Shown here: positions 15,622-22,745 of the stretch, one piece after another
How the letters are laid out: every line of letters starts with the position of its first letter
Numbering within the stretch: the first letter of the stretch is position 1
DNA from: Planctomycetota bacterium
Lineage (GTDB): Bacteria; Planctomycetota; UBA1135
DNA length: 64,000 nucleotides
NCBI GenBank assembly: GCA_004295085.1
Contig: SHNF01000018.1
Span: forward strand, 124,001 to 188,000
Direction: 5' to 3'
The notes under the pieces: generated by a model
Seen by the model: only the letters and a program-made list of their open reading frames with translations
The model's database searches: none
What the model was told of the DNA's origin: nothing
Translations under genes and position numbers: made by a program

Positions 15622-15707
15622 GAGCGCCGGCGCGCCCCGCGCCGATAATGGCGCGCCGGAGGGTGCATCGTCTTCTTGCCTCCCATCCGTCGCCCGAGTC
15701 CATCTCC

Positions 15708-16973
15708 ATGCCGCCCGCGCCGGGATTGCAGTTCCACATCCTCGCCTTCGAGGGACCGGATGCTTATTCGCGTGCCGGCGGCATTGCCAGCCGCATCAGC
15801 GGCCTGGCCGAAGCGCTGGCCGAGGCCGGACACGAGACCCACCTCTGGTTCGTCGGCGATCCGGACCTCCCCGGGCATGAGGAGTGCAATGGGGTCCACC
15901 TGCACCGCTGGTGCCAGTGGATCAGCCGGTACCATCCAAACGGCGTGTATGAGGGCGAGGAAGGCAAGCACGACGACCTGGCCCGGTCCCTGCCGCCCTA
16001 CCTGCTCAGGAGCCTGATCCCGAACCTCAACGCGGGCGGCCGGGCCGTGGTGCTGGCGGAGGAGTGGCATACGGTGCACGCCGTCCTCCACCTGGACTGG
16101 CTGATGCGCTGCGTCGGCCTGCGCGAGTGCGTTGCCATCCTGTGGAACGCGAACAACGTGTTCGGCTTCGAGCGGATCGACTGGGGCCGGCTCCAGGCCG
16201 CGGCCACGATCACCACGGTCAGCCGGTACATGAAGCACTGGATGGCGCCGCTCGGCGTGGACGCGCTGGTGATCCCGAACGGGCTGGACCGGGACGCCTT
16301 CGCGGCTCCGGACTTCCTGGCGGCGCGCGCGCTCCGCGAGCTCTATCCGGACCGCTTGTTGCTCACCAAGGTGGCCCGCTTCGATCCGGACAAGCGCTGG
16401 CTCGCCACCATGGACATCGTGGCGGAGCTGAAGCGCCGTGGCGTGCGGCCATTGCTGATCGCGCGCGGCGGGATGGAGGCCCATGGGGCCGAGGTCCGGG
16501 CCAGGTCCGCCGAGCTCGGCCTGAGCGTGGAGGAGCGCCGCGTGGCCCGGCCGGGCCCGCAGGGCCTGGTGGAGGCGCTGGCCGGCGCGCACCTGGCCGA
16601 TGTGATCGAGCTGAAGTCGCCGATCGATCCGCCGGGCCGCCGCACCCTGTTCCGCGAAGTGGACGTGGTGCTCGCCAACAGCGGGCATGAGCCATTCGGT
16701 CTCGTGGGGCTCGAGGCCATGGCGGCCGGCGGCATGGCCTGCACCGGTTGTTCCGGGGAGGACTACGCCCAGCCCGGGCGCAATGCGCTCGTCCTCCAGA
16801 CCGCCGATCCCGGCGAGTTCATCGGACTCTACGGCTGGCTGCAGCGCCACCCGGACAAGGAGCGCGCCATGCGCCAGGCCGGCCGGGACACGGCCAAGGA
16901 CTATGCCTGGCCGCTGGTGGTGGAACGACACCTGCTGCCGCGGATCGAGCTGCTGGCGGCGGGAGCGGGGTAG
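15708..16973 (+). CDS. GT4-type glycosyltransferase
   Basis: I choose the ATG at 15708 because the -10 box GATAAT (15644-15649) would be transcribed away from any start before about 15656; an ATG at 15648 overlaps that box. The 421-residue product has a GT-B layout. The N-terminal acceptor half begins FHILAFEGPDAYSRAGGIASRISGLAEALAEAGHETHLWF, and the C-terminal nucleotide-sugar half contains LLTKVARFDPDKRW, ARGGMEAHG and the GT4 signature SGHEPFGLVGLEAMAAGG. The sugar and acceptor are unknown. It is placed under motif copy D, which ties it to the sensor-kinase island. Confidence 0.85.
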   Translation: MPPAPGLQFHILAFEGPDAYSRAGGIASRISGLAEALAEAGHETHLWFVGDPDLPGHEECNGVHLHRWCQWISRYHPNGVYEGEEGKHDDLARSLPPYLLRSLIPNLNAGGRAVVLAEEWHTVHAVLHLDWLMRCVGLRECVAILWNANNVFGFERIDWGRLQAAATITTVSRYMKHWMAPLGVDALVIPNGLDRDAFAAPDFLAARALRELYPDRLLLTKVARFDPDKRWLATMDIVAELKRRGVRPLLIARGGMEAHGAEVRARSAELGLSVEERRVARPGPQGLVEALAGAHLADVIELKSPIDPPGRRTLFREVDVVLANSGHEPFGLVGLEAMAAGGMACTGCSGEDYAQPGRNALVLQTADPGEFIGLYGWLQRHPDKERAMRQAGRDTAKDYAWPLVVERHLLPRIELLAAGAG

Positions 16974-16974
16974 A

Positions 16975-16990
16975 AGCGCTCCGGAGCGCT
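16975..16990. terminator. 16-bp perfect palindrome after the glycosyltransferase
   Basis: AGCGCTCCGGAGCGCT overlaps the bases just after the TAG stop codon. It is followed by further GC-rich repeats and may end the transcript; there is no U-run. Confidence 0.35.
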
Positions 16991-17027
16991 GCGCGGATTC
17001 CTTCCGCCGCTCCGGCGCGGCGAGCGC

Positions 17028-17055
17028 TTGACGTACTCACTGTACTGAGTAAAAT
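17028..17055 (+). promoter_or_regulatory. Strong sigma-70 promoter of the DUF4143 ATPase
   Basis: TTGACG (17028-17033), a 16-bp spacer and TAAAAT (17050-17055). This is the best canonical promoter I found in the window, in an AT-rich patch within GC-rich DNA. The hexamer ends 11 nt before the ATG, so the leader would be about 5 nt long. Confidence 0.65.
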
Positions 17056-17074
17056 TACTCAATGTAATGAGTAA
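17034..17074. promoter_or_regulatory. Tandem palindromic operator overlapping promoter and start codon
   Basis: TACTCA-N6-TGAGTA occurs twice: at 17034-17051 between the -35 and -10 boxes, and at 17056-17073 (TTACTCA/TGAGTAA, 17055-17074) covering the start codon. The half-sites are 22 bp apart, two helical turns, so a repressor could bind both on one face and block transcription and initiation. Confidence 0.65.
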
Positions 17075-18281
17075 ATTGTCTTCCCAAGAGTTCCGCAGGG
17101 GACAGGCGCAAACTCTGGCGGAGCGGCTGGGCGAGCCGCGCCGATTCATCCAGGTAGTGGCCGGACCCCGGCAGGTCGGAAAGACCACGCTGGTGCGGCA
17201 AGTGCTCGCCGACTGGGGGCCGCATGCCCGGCTGGCTTCAGCGGACGAACCGACTCTGAAGGATCGCTCCTGGATCGAAGCGCAGTGGCAGGCGGCGCGC
17301 CAGGGCGCGCGCGCGGCGGGCAGGCAGGGCTTCGTCCTCGCGCTGGACGAGATCCACAAGATTCCATCCTGGTCGGAGACGGTGAAGCGGCTCTGGGACG
17401 AGGACACTGCGGCTCGTGAACGACTCCGCGTCGTGGTCCTTGGCTCCGCGCCGCTCCTCATGCGGCAGGAACTTACGGAGAGCTTGGCGGGGCGCTTCGA
17501 GATGCTGCCCGTGCCACACTGGTCTCTAGCCGAGATGCAAGCGGCGTTCGGCTTTTCGCCTGATCAGTACCTGTATTTCGGTGGCTACCCGGGCGCTGCA
17601 CCGTTGAGAACCGATCCGGCACGCTGGGCGCGCTACGTGAAGGACGCCCTGATCGAGACCACGATTGCGCGCGATGTCCTGCTGCTCTCGCGCGTGGACA
17701 AGCCGGCACTGCTGCGCCGGATGCTCGAACTGGGCTGCCGCTACTCGGGCCAGGTGCTGTCGTACACGAAGATGCTGGGACAGCTTCAGGATGCCGGCAA
17801 CACGACCACCCTCGCGCACTATCTGGAGCTGCTCTCGGGCGCCGGAATGCTGACCGGCCTGCAGAAGTACTCCGCTGCGGCAGTGCGCCAGCGGGCTTCC
17901 AGTCCAAAGCTCCAGGTGCTGAACACCGCGCTCATCACCGCACAGGAAGGTCTGCCGGCCGAGGAAACGCGGCGCGATGCGGATCGCTGGGGGCGCCTGG
18001 TGGAATCCGCGATCGGGGCGCACCTCGCCAATGCGGCAGCCAGCGGCACGTGCGAGCTGTACTACTGGCGCGAGCGCAACCACGAGGTGGACTTCGTGCT
18101 CAAAGCCGGCCGCCACGTCATCGCCATCGAGGTGAAGAGCGGCCGTCGGCGCGACGCACTGTCCGGCTTGCAGGCCTTCCGCGACGCGCATCCGCGCTCA
18201 CGTCCGCTGCTCATCGGCGGCGACGGCGTTCCGCTCGACGAGTTCCTCCTGCACCCGGTAGAGCGGTGGCTGACGAGCTGA
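17067..18281 (+). CDS. DUF4143 / AAA-type ATPase with nuclease-like C-terminus
   Basis: 404 residues. The N-terminal AAA part has Walker A (AGPRQVGKTTLVRQV, about 32-45) and Walker B (FVLALDEIHK, about 92-101). The C-terminal DUF4143 part ends in ELYYWRERNHEVDFVLKAGRHVIAIEVKSG, whose Asp and Glu-x-Lys follow the PD-(D/E)xK nuclease pattern. These proteins are widespread, often solitary, and frequently found in mobile or defence regions; their biochemical role is not established. Here it sits alone, under a strong promoter with a double palindrome covering its start, next to an AbrB/PIN pair and an HNH endonuclease. Confidence 0.85.
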   Translation: MSKLSSQEFRRGQAQTLAERLGEPRRFIQVVAGPRQVGKTTLVRQVLADWGPHARLASADEPTLKDRSWIEAQWQAARQGARAAGRQGFVLALDEIHKIPSWSETVKRLWDEDTAARERLRVVVLGSAPLLMRQELTESLAGRFEMLPVPHWSLAEMQAAFGFSPDQYLYFGGYPGAAPLRTDPARWARYVKDALIETTIARDVLLLSRVDKPALLRRMLELGCRYSGQVLSYTKMLGQLQDAGNTTTLAHYLELLSGAGMLTGLQKYSAAAVRQRASSPKLQVLNTALITAQEGLPAEETRRDADRWGRLVESAIGAHLANAAASGTCELYYWRERNHEVDFVLKAGRHVIAIEVKSGRRRDALSGLQAFRDAHPRSRPLLIGGDGVPLDEFLLHPVERWLTS

Positions 18282-18427
18282 GCCGGAGCGGCAACCGGCA
18301 GCCCTTCCATCGTACGTGACGAAGGCATGGAGCAACTCGACGCCGACCACTGGCGCCGCACGCAGCTCGTCTCTGACAACATCGTGGCAGCATAGCAACC
18401 AACGAGTGCCGGGGGATGCGGCTCCGG

Positions 18428-18838
18428 CTAGGCCAGGAGCGCCTCGGCAAGAGACCGTGGCGAGTGAATGGTCACGCCTGCGATGCGCCTGCCGTAGAAG
18501 TCGCCGAAATGGGTGCGATCTCCAGTGACGAGCGCCTCGCAGCGCAGGCGATTGGCTGCAGCGAGGACCGGTCGGTCCTTTTCCGGAAGGGCCGCGGCCG
18601 CCACGGAAGCCGCGGCATGAGGCTGGACGCCAGCGGTGCGCACGCGCGCAAGCAGCGCATTCAGGGCCGGCAGACCAGGAGGCGCCTTGGCGTCCAGATT
18701 GCGCCGGGCCTCCTCGGTCACGTACGCGTCCACCCAGCACTCGTGGCCCGCGGCGATCAGGAGGTCCAGCAGTTGCCGCACGGCGCCGTCGGACTTGGCA
18801 GCGGAGAACAGGATGTTGGCATCCAGGAAGATCCGCAT
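18428..18838 (-). CDS. PIN-domain toxin
   Basis: The ATG at 18838 gives 136 residues starting MRIFLDANILFSAAKSD, the usual PIN N-terminus with the first catalytic Asp and the following Asn. Further acids occur in VDAYVTEEARRNL and PEKDRPVLAAA, and the last motif LVTGDRTHFGDF supplies the final Asp. PIN proteins are metal-dependent RNases and act as toxins when paired with a DNA-binding antitoxin. The AbrB-type gene ends 10 bp upstream, and the pair is transcribed together. An upstream in-frame start would overlap the antitoxin gene completely and is rejected. Confidence 0.85.
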   Translation of the reverse strand: MRIFLDANILFSAAKSDGAVRQLLDLLIAAGHECWVDAYVTEEARRNLDAKAPPGLPALNALLARVRTAGVQPHAAASVAAAALPEKDRPVLAAANRLRCEALVTGDRTHFGDFYGRRIAGVTIHSPRSLAEALLA

Positions 18839-18848
18839 CCGCGCGGCG

Positions 18849-19097
18849 TCAGCGCGAGGTCTTGGCCTTTCTGCGCCTGCGCAGGACCTTCGCGAGCTCG
18901 GCTTCGGCCCGGTCAAACTCCTGGATGCGCTTGTCGCTGTACATTTCAGTCGGAAGCGTGACCGCTGGGCGCAACAGCAGCCCTTCCGGTGTCGTCTCGG
19001 CAACCAGCATGTCCCTGGCTTTGATACCGAGAGCCCGGCGCAGCTTCGCTGGAAGGGTCACGACTCCGCGGCCGCTCACGGTCAGGGTCGTCTTCAT
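18849..19097 (-). CDS. AbrB/MazE-type antitoxin
   Basis: 82 residues. The first 45 (MKTTLTVSGRGVVTLPAKLRRALGIKARDMLVAE) are a standard SpoVT/AbrB swapped-hairpin DNA-binding domain, and the charged C-terminal tail (QEFDRAEAELAKVLRRRRKAK) would wrap the toxin. It should repress its own promoter, which contains repeated TTTTCTG elements. It is the first gene of the pair with the PIN toxin. Confidence 0.88.
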   Translation of the reverse strand: MKTTLTVSGRGVVTLPAKLRRALGIKARDMLVAETTPEGLLLRPAVTLPTEMYSDKRIQEFDRAEAELAKVLRRRRKAKTSR

Positions 19098-19103
19098 ACC
19101 TGC

Positions 19104-19132
19104 AGTATAGCAGAAAAACAGAAAATCTGCAA
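19104..19132 (-). promoter_or_regulatory. Promoter and operator of the AbrB/PIN pair
   Basis: On the minus strand TTGCAG (19132-19127), 17 bp, TATACT (19109-19104). The spacer holds two TTTTCTG repeats, and CAGATTTTCTG forms a small inverted repeat, a likely AbrB-type binding site. The -10 ends 6 nt before the ATG. Confidence 0.6.
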
Positions 19133-19145
19133 CATGCGACTTGGG

Positions 19146-20132
19146 CTAGCCTCCGGGAGTGAGATATGGCGAGCGGAGCAGCACGTATTCACGGTGATAG
19201 GTCAGGAACTCGCGCTGGCGCGACGTGAACTTGCCCACATTGGGTGGGCGAAGCGGATCGACGCCGAGCCTGGCCAGTGACTCCGGGTGCGCCACTGGCG
19301 AAATGAGAACATCGCCGTCGTCGTCGAAACCAATGAAGCCGCGGTCGAACAGGTGATCGGCGTTGGGCGTCAGCAGCAACCCGTTCTCGCCGTCCAGGCG
19401 CTCCTCGTTGCTGGCGTCGCGCCACGGCTTGCAGTGGCTGGCGCGCAGGTGCTCGATGCGATCCACGCCGGTGATGCGGCACGCATGCTCGATCCGGAGC
19501 ACCCGCTCCTTGAACAGGCCTTGGCCGCGGCGCGCCAGCACGACGGCTTCGCGCTCGGTCTCCGCGATGCTCGGGTCATCGCGGATGCGCGCCAGCTCGT
19601 GCTCCTCCCACTGGACGAGCCCGATCGCAGGCTGCGCGAGCCCGGATTCGGCCACTCGGCCACCCAGGAGCAGGTCGTGCGCCTCGCGGCCGATCAGGTC
19701 GACGAGCGCGCCGGCAAGCGCTTCGCTGAGCGGGGTGAGATAGATGCTCTGCGAGCCCTTCCCGGCCGCGGTCAGCGGCGCGTATCGGTCCGGCAGCAGG
19801 GGAGCAAGCACCTGCATGTGGACGGCGGGACGGATCGGCCCTGCCAGCTCCACGAATCCGACGTCGACGCGCCAGCCGATCTGGTCCCAGTAGGCGCCGG
19901 TAGTGCCGAACTCCAGAGGTTTCGGCGCTTCGTAGGCGTGCGAGCGGGCGATTCCGATCGCCTTCAGCAGCGTGTCCGCAAAAGAGAAGACGGCATCGCC
20001 GGGCGCGACCTCGCGCATGAAGTCATAAAAAGGGTTGCGCGCGCGGTTCTTCTTGCGCTTGGGGGACCAGAGATACCCGCGCGGCACTTCGTGCCGGTAG
20101 GTCTGGTTCTGGTTGACCCACCAGTAGCGCAT
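19146..20132 (-). CDS. HNH endonuclease with EVE/PUA-like N-terminal domain
   Basis: I start at the ATG at 20132 (MRYWWVNQNQTYRHEV), the form shared by related proteins; the longer frame would run into the ApbE gene. The 328-residue product has an N-terminal part (about 1-90: WVNQNQTY, RNPFYDFMREVAPGDAVFSFAD, AIGIARSHAYEAPKP) with the layout of an EVE/PUA-like modified-base reader, and a C-terminal HNH nuclease (about 225-275: HLRASHCKPWRDASNEER, ENGLLLTPNADHLFDRGF). EVE-HNH proteins are known restriction enzymes against hydroxymethylcytosine DNA. Function here is inferred. Divergent or linked methylase genes are absent, which fits a modification-dependent enzyme. Confidence 0.75.
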   Translation of the reverse strand: MRYWWVNQNQTYRHEVPRGYLWSPKRKKNRARNPFYDFMREVAPGDAVFSFADTLLKAIGIARSHAYEAPKPLEFGTTGAYWDQIGWRVDVGFVELAGPIRPAVHMQVLAPLLPDRYAPLTAAGKGSQSIYLTPLSEALAGALVDLIGREAHDLLLGGRVAESGLAQPAIGLVQWEEHELARIRDDPSIAETEREAVVLARRGQGLFKERVLRIEHACRITGVDRIEHLRASHCKPWRDASNEERLDGENGLLLTPNADHLFDRGFIGFDDDGDVLISPVAHPESLARLGVDPLRPPNVGKFTSRQREFLTYHREYVLLRSPYLTPGG

Positions 20133-20170
20133 TCGCATTTCCAGCATAGCCTGACCGGGAGCTGCGAACC

Positions 20171-20205
20171 GTGGCGATAGGTGCCAAGCAGGCACCAATC
20201 GCCAC
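20171..20205. terminator. 15-bp stem hairpin between ApbE and HNH genes
   Basis: GTGGCGATAGGTGCC pairs with GGCACCAATCGCCAC with one A-A mismatch around a 5-nt loop. It sits 16 nt after the ApbE stop and 39 nt before the HNH start. There is no U-run, so it may be a processing or regulatory structure rather than a simple terminator. Confidence 0.45.
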
Positions 20206-20220
20206 AGCTTGGCAAAGCCC

Positions 20221-21129
20221 TTAGGGAACGAGGAGACGGGCTCCGAAAGCAGCGGACAGAGGTTCTCTTTCCTCCCGGGAAACCAGGCTGCAAGCAGTAG
20301 CCAATGCATCGGCGACAGTCGAACTTGACGCCAGCACGCTCAGCTCGCCGGCATTGACGAGGGCGTCGCCGGTGCGGGCATCGAGAACATGGGACAGGCG
20401 CTGGCCGGCCGCATCGAGGTGCTGTTCGCTGTCGCCGCTGGTCGCAAGCGCTTGTTGTGAAAGGCAGAGCGGTTGATTATGAACGAGGACGCGCCAGGAA
20501 CCCTCCCCGGTCAGGATCTCCCCGCCGAAATCGATCAGGAAGCGTGGGGTCGAGTGCGCGCGCAGCACTTCGCCGGCCTCGTCGCAGGCGTAACCCTTGC
20601 CGATGCCGCCGAGGTCGAGCTGCATGCCGGGGAGCTCGAGCTGGACGGTGCGCGCGGCCGGCTCGAGGTGGAGGTGCTGGTAGCCGACGTAGCGGCGGGC
20701 GGCGGCGATCTGTTCGGGGCTCGGGGGCTTGCCGGTGGCGCGTGCGGCGCGCCACAGGCGCGTGAGAGGGCCCACGGTCGGGTCAAAGGCGCCGCCGCTG
20801 GCTGCGGCGACCTGCAGGGCGACGTCGAGGACGGTGTAGAGGTCCTCGCTCACGGGTGAAGCAGGGCCGCCGGCCTGCGCGCACAGGTGATTGAGCTCGC
20901 TGTCCACCCGCCAGTCGCTGAGGATTGCGTCCAGCTCGTTCATGCGGGCGAAGGCGGCGGCCGCGGCGGCGCGGGCGGCGTCCTCGTGCGGCGCGTGCAG
21001 GACGATGCGCGCTTCGGCGCCCATGATGATCTGGCGATACTCGTACCGCCCGAGATCCGGTTCGGGCCGGGCGAGGCTGCACGAGGCGGCCAGCACGAGC
21101 GCGAGGCCGGCGACCGGGATTGCGCTCAT
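20221..21129 (-). CDS. apbE: FAD:protein FMN transferase, lipoprotein
   Basis: 302 residues. A lipoprotein signal ends in LAASC (Cys17), so the enzyme is anchored on the outer face of the cytoplasmic membrane. Family motifs in order: IIMGAEARIVLHA, DAILSDWRVDSELNHL, GGAFDPTVGPLTRLWR, DLGGIGKGYACDEA, FLIDFGGEI, VLDARTGDALVNAG and a C-terminal VADALATACSLV. ApbE attaches FMN to Thr or Ser in exported flavoproteins such as Nqr and Rnf subunits or FMN-binding reductases, none of which is encoded in this window. It is divergent from fluC. Confidence 0.92.
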   Translation of the reverse strand: MSAIPVAGLALVLAASCSLARPEPDLGRYEYRQIIMGAEARIVLHAPHEDAARAAAAAAFARMNELDAILSDWRVDSELNHLCAQAGGPASPVSEDLYTVLDVALQVAAASGGAFDPTVGPLTRLWRAARATGKPPSPEQIAAARRYVGYQHLHLEPAARTVQLELPGMQLDLGGIGKGYACDEAGEVLRAHSTPRFLIDFGGEILTGEGSWRVLVHNQPLCLSQQALATSGDSEQHLDAAGQRLSHVLDARTGDALVNAGELSVLASSSTVADALATACSLVSREEREPLSAAFGARLLVP

Positions 21130-21164
21130 GGCGCGCCGCGCACTCCGGCGCTAACCTGGGCGCG

Positions 21165-21542
21165 ATGTCGCGCCTGTTGTGGATCGCCCTGGCGGGCGCC
21201 GCCGGCACCCTGGCCCGCTACGGCCTGCAGGGCCTCGTGCAGAGCTGGAGCGGCTCCGCGTTCCCTAGCGGCACGCTCGTGGTGAATGCGCTCGGCTGCT
21301 TCTTGTTCGGTGCGCTGTGGGCACTGGCCGAGGAACGCATGACCATCGGACCGGACACCCGTGTCGTGTGCCTGGTCGGCTTCCTGGGCGCCTTCACGAC
21401 CTTCTCCTCCTTCGCTTTCGAGACCGGCCAGCTCCTGCGCGAGGCCCAGTGGCTGCTCACCGCCGCCAATCTCCTGGCGCAGAACGGCCTGGGCCTGCTG
21501 TGCCTGTTCCTGGGGGCCGCCGCGGCGCGCGCGCTCGCGTGA
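21165..21542 (+). CDS. crcB: Fluoride channel FluC
   Basis: The ATG at 21165 gives 125 residues; an upstream start would overlap the ApbE start region. Four hydrophobic helices are visible, with the family motifs AGAAGTLARYGLQ, SGTLVVNALGCFLFG and GFLGAFTTFSSFAFE; the Phe and Thr residues of the last motif line the fluoride pore. Members form dual-topology dimers that expel fluoride. The gene is followed 1 bp later by a DUF190 gene, the usual partner. No fluoride riboswitch fits in the 35 bp upstream. Confidence 0.93.
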   Translation: MSRLLWIALAGAAGTLARYGLQGLVQSWSGSAFPSGTLVVNALGCFLFGALWALAEERMTIGPDTRVVCLVGFLGAFTTFSSFAFETGQLLREAQWLLTAANLLAQNGLGLLCLFLGAAAARALA

Positions 21543-21543
21543 C

Positions 21544-21897
21544 ATGAAGCTGCCCTCGGAAGCCGAACTGCTGCGGATCTTCATCGGCGAGAGCGACCGG
21601 CGTGGCGGCCGGCCGCTGCACGAGCTGATCGTCGAGGAGGCGCGCCGGCGCGGGCTGGCCGGCGCGACGGTGCTCCGCGGCCAGCTCGGATTCGGCGCGC
21701 ACAGCCGCATCCACACCACCAAGATCCTACGACTGTCGGAGGATCTCCCGGTCGTGATCGAGATCGTGGACAGGGCCGATCGGATCGCAGCCTTCCTGCC
21801 GGTGCTGGACGAGCTCGTGGAGGAGGGCCTGGTGACGCTCGAGACGGTGCGCGTCATCTCCTATCGCTCCGGCGCGCCCGGGGACGCTCCAGCGTGA
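21544..21897 (+). CDS. DUF190 family protein
   Basis: The ATG at 21544 gives 117 residues matching DUF190: LRIFIGESDRRGGRPLHELIVEEARRRGLAGATVLRGQLGFG, then LSEDLPVVIEIVD and FLPVLDELVEEGLVTLE. The fold is PII-like (GlnB-like ferredoxin fold), and these proteins are almost always encoded beside crcB, so a role in fluoride channel regulation is generally assumed but not proven. The gene begins 1 bp after crcB and its stop overlaps the next GTG. Confidence 0.9.
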   Translation: MKLPSEAELLRIFIGESDRRGGRPLHELIVEEARRRGLAGATVLRGQLGFGAHSRIHTTKILRLSEDLPVVIEIVDRADRIAAFLPVLDELVEEGLVTLETVRVISYRSGAPGDAPA

Positions 21898-22736
21898 TCG
21901 CCGGCGCAGCGGCGCCTATACTCGTGGCGCAAGGCGCGATGCTGGCGAGCGTGTTCCTCATGTTGGTGCAGGCGGCCCAGGAGGCCGGGCCGGAGAGGGT
22001 TTCGGTCACGATACCGGGGAGCACGGTGAGCCTGGAGTTCGTGGCGATTCCCGCCGGGAAGCTGGAGGTGGCGGGCGCGGAAGGTGAGAAGACGACGGTC
22101 GCGATCAAGGCTTTCGCCCTGTCGGCCACCGAGGTCCCGTGGGAGGCCTTCGACATCTTCGTGTACGGGCTGAGCGGCGAGGCGCCGCCCACCGACAAGG
22201 CCGAGGCCGACGCACGGGCACGCCCGACCAAGCCCTACATCAACATGGACCGGGGCTGGGGGCACAACGGGAATCCGGCGCTCAGCATGTCGTACAAGAG
22301 CGCCAATGCGTTCTGCGCGTGGCTGTCGAAGGAGACCGGCAAGAAGATGCGGCTGCCGAGCGAGGACGAGTGGGAGTACGCGTGCCGGGCGGGGACGTCC
22401 ACGAAGTGGAGCTTCGGGGACGATCCGTCCGGCCTGGACGCGGCGGCCTGGTACAAGGCCAACTCCGAGAACCGCCCGCATCCGGTGGCGAAGAAGGCGC
22501 CAAACCCCTGGGGCCTGTACGACATGCACGGCAACGTGTGCGAGTGGGTCGCGGGCCGCGACGGCAAGCCGGCGGTGAAGGGCGGCTCGTTCAAGGACAA
22601 GCCCGAGGAATTGGTGCCGGAGGACCGCGACACGGAGAAGCGCGCCTGGAACGCCACCGACCCGCAGGTGCCCAAGAGCACGTGGTGGCTGGCGGACGCG
22701 ACCTTCGTCGGATTCCGCATCGTGTTGGAACCGTAG
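21894..22736 (+). CDS. SUMF1 / formylglycine-generating-enzyme-like protein lacking catalytic cysteines
   Basis: GTG at 21894 overlaps the DUF190 stop. 280 residues with a hydrophobic N-terminus that could be a signal sequence. The FGE-sulfatase fold runs from VSLEFVAIPAGKLEV to the end: ATEVPWEAFDIF, SYKSANAFCAWLSKETGKKMRLPSEDEWEYACRAG, NPWGLYDMHGNVCEWV and VGFRIVLEP. The two active-site cysteines of true FGE (in the YRCAARS and FRCA region) are missing: the stretch from KGGSF to the C-terminus has no Cys. It is therefore unlikely to oxidise sulfatases. Many planctomycete paralogues are of this non-catalytic or EgtB-like kind. It precedes the Gfo/Idh gene by 9 bp. Confidence 0.82.
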   Translation: MIAGAAAPILVAQGAMLASVFLMLVQAAQEAGPERVSVTIPGSTVSLEFVAIPAGKLEVAGAEGEKTTVAIKAFALSATEVPWEAFDIFVYGLSGEAPPTDKAEADARARPTKPYINMDRGWGHNGNPALSMSYKSANAFCAWLSKETGKKMRLPSEDEWEYACRAGTSTKWSFGDDPSGLDAAAWYKANSENRPHPVAKKAPNPWGLYDMHGNVCEWVAGRDGKPAVKGGSFKDKPEELVPEDRDTEKRAWNATDPQVPKSTWWLADATFVGFRIVLEP

Positions 22737-22745
22737 GAGCAGGTG

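Noticed and set aside
21130..21164. Possible fluoride riboswitch before crcB
   Set aside because: Only 35 bp separate the divergent starts and the conserved riboswitch core is absent.
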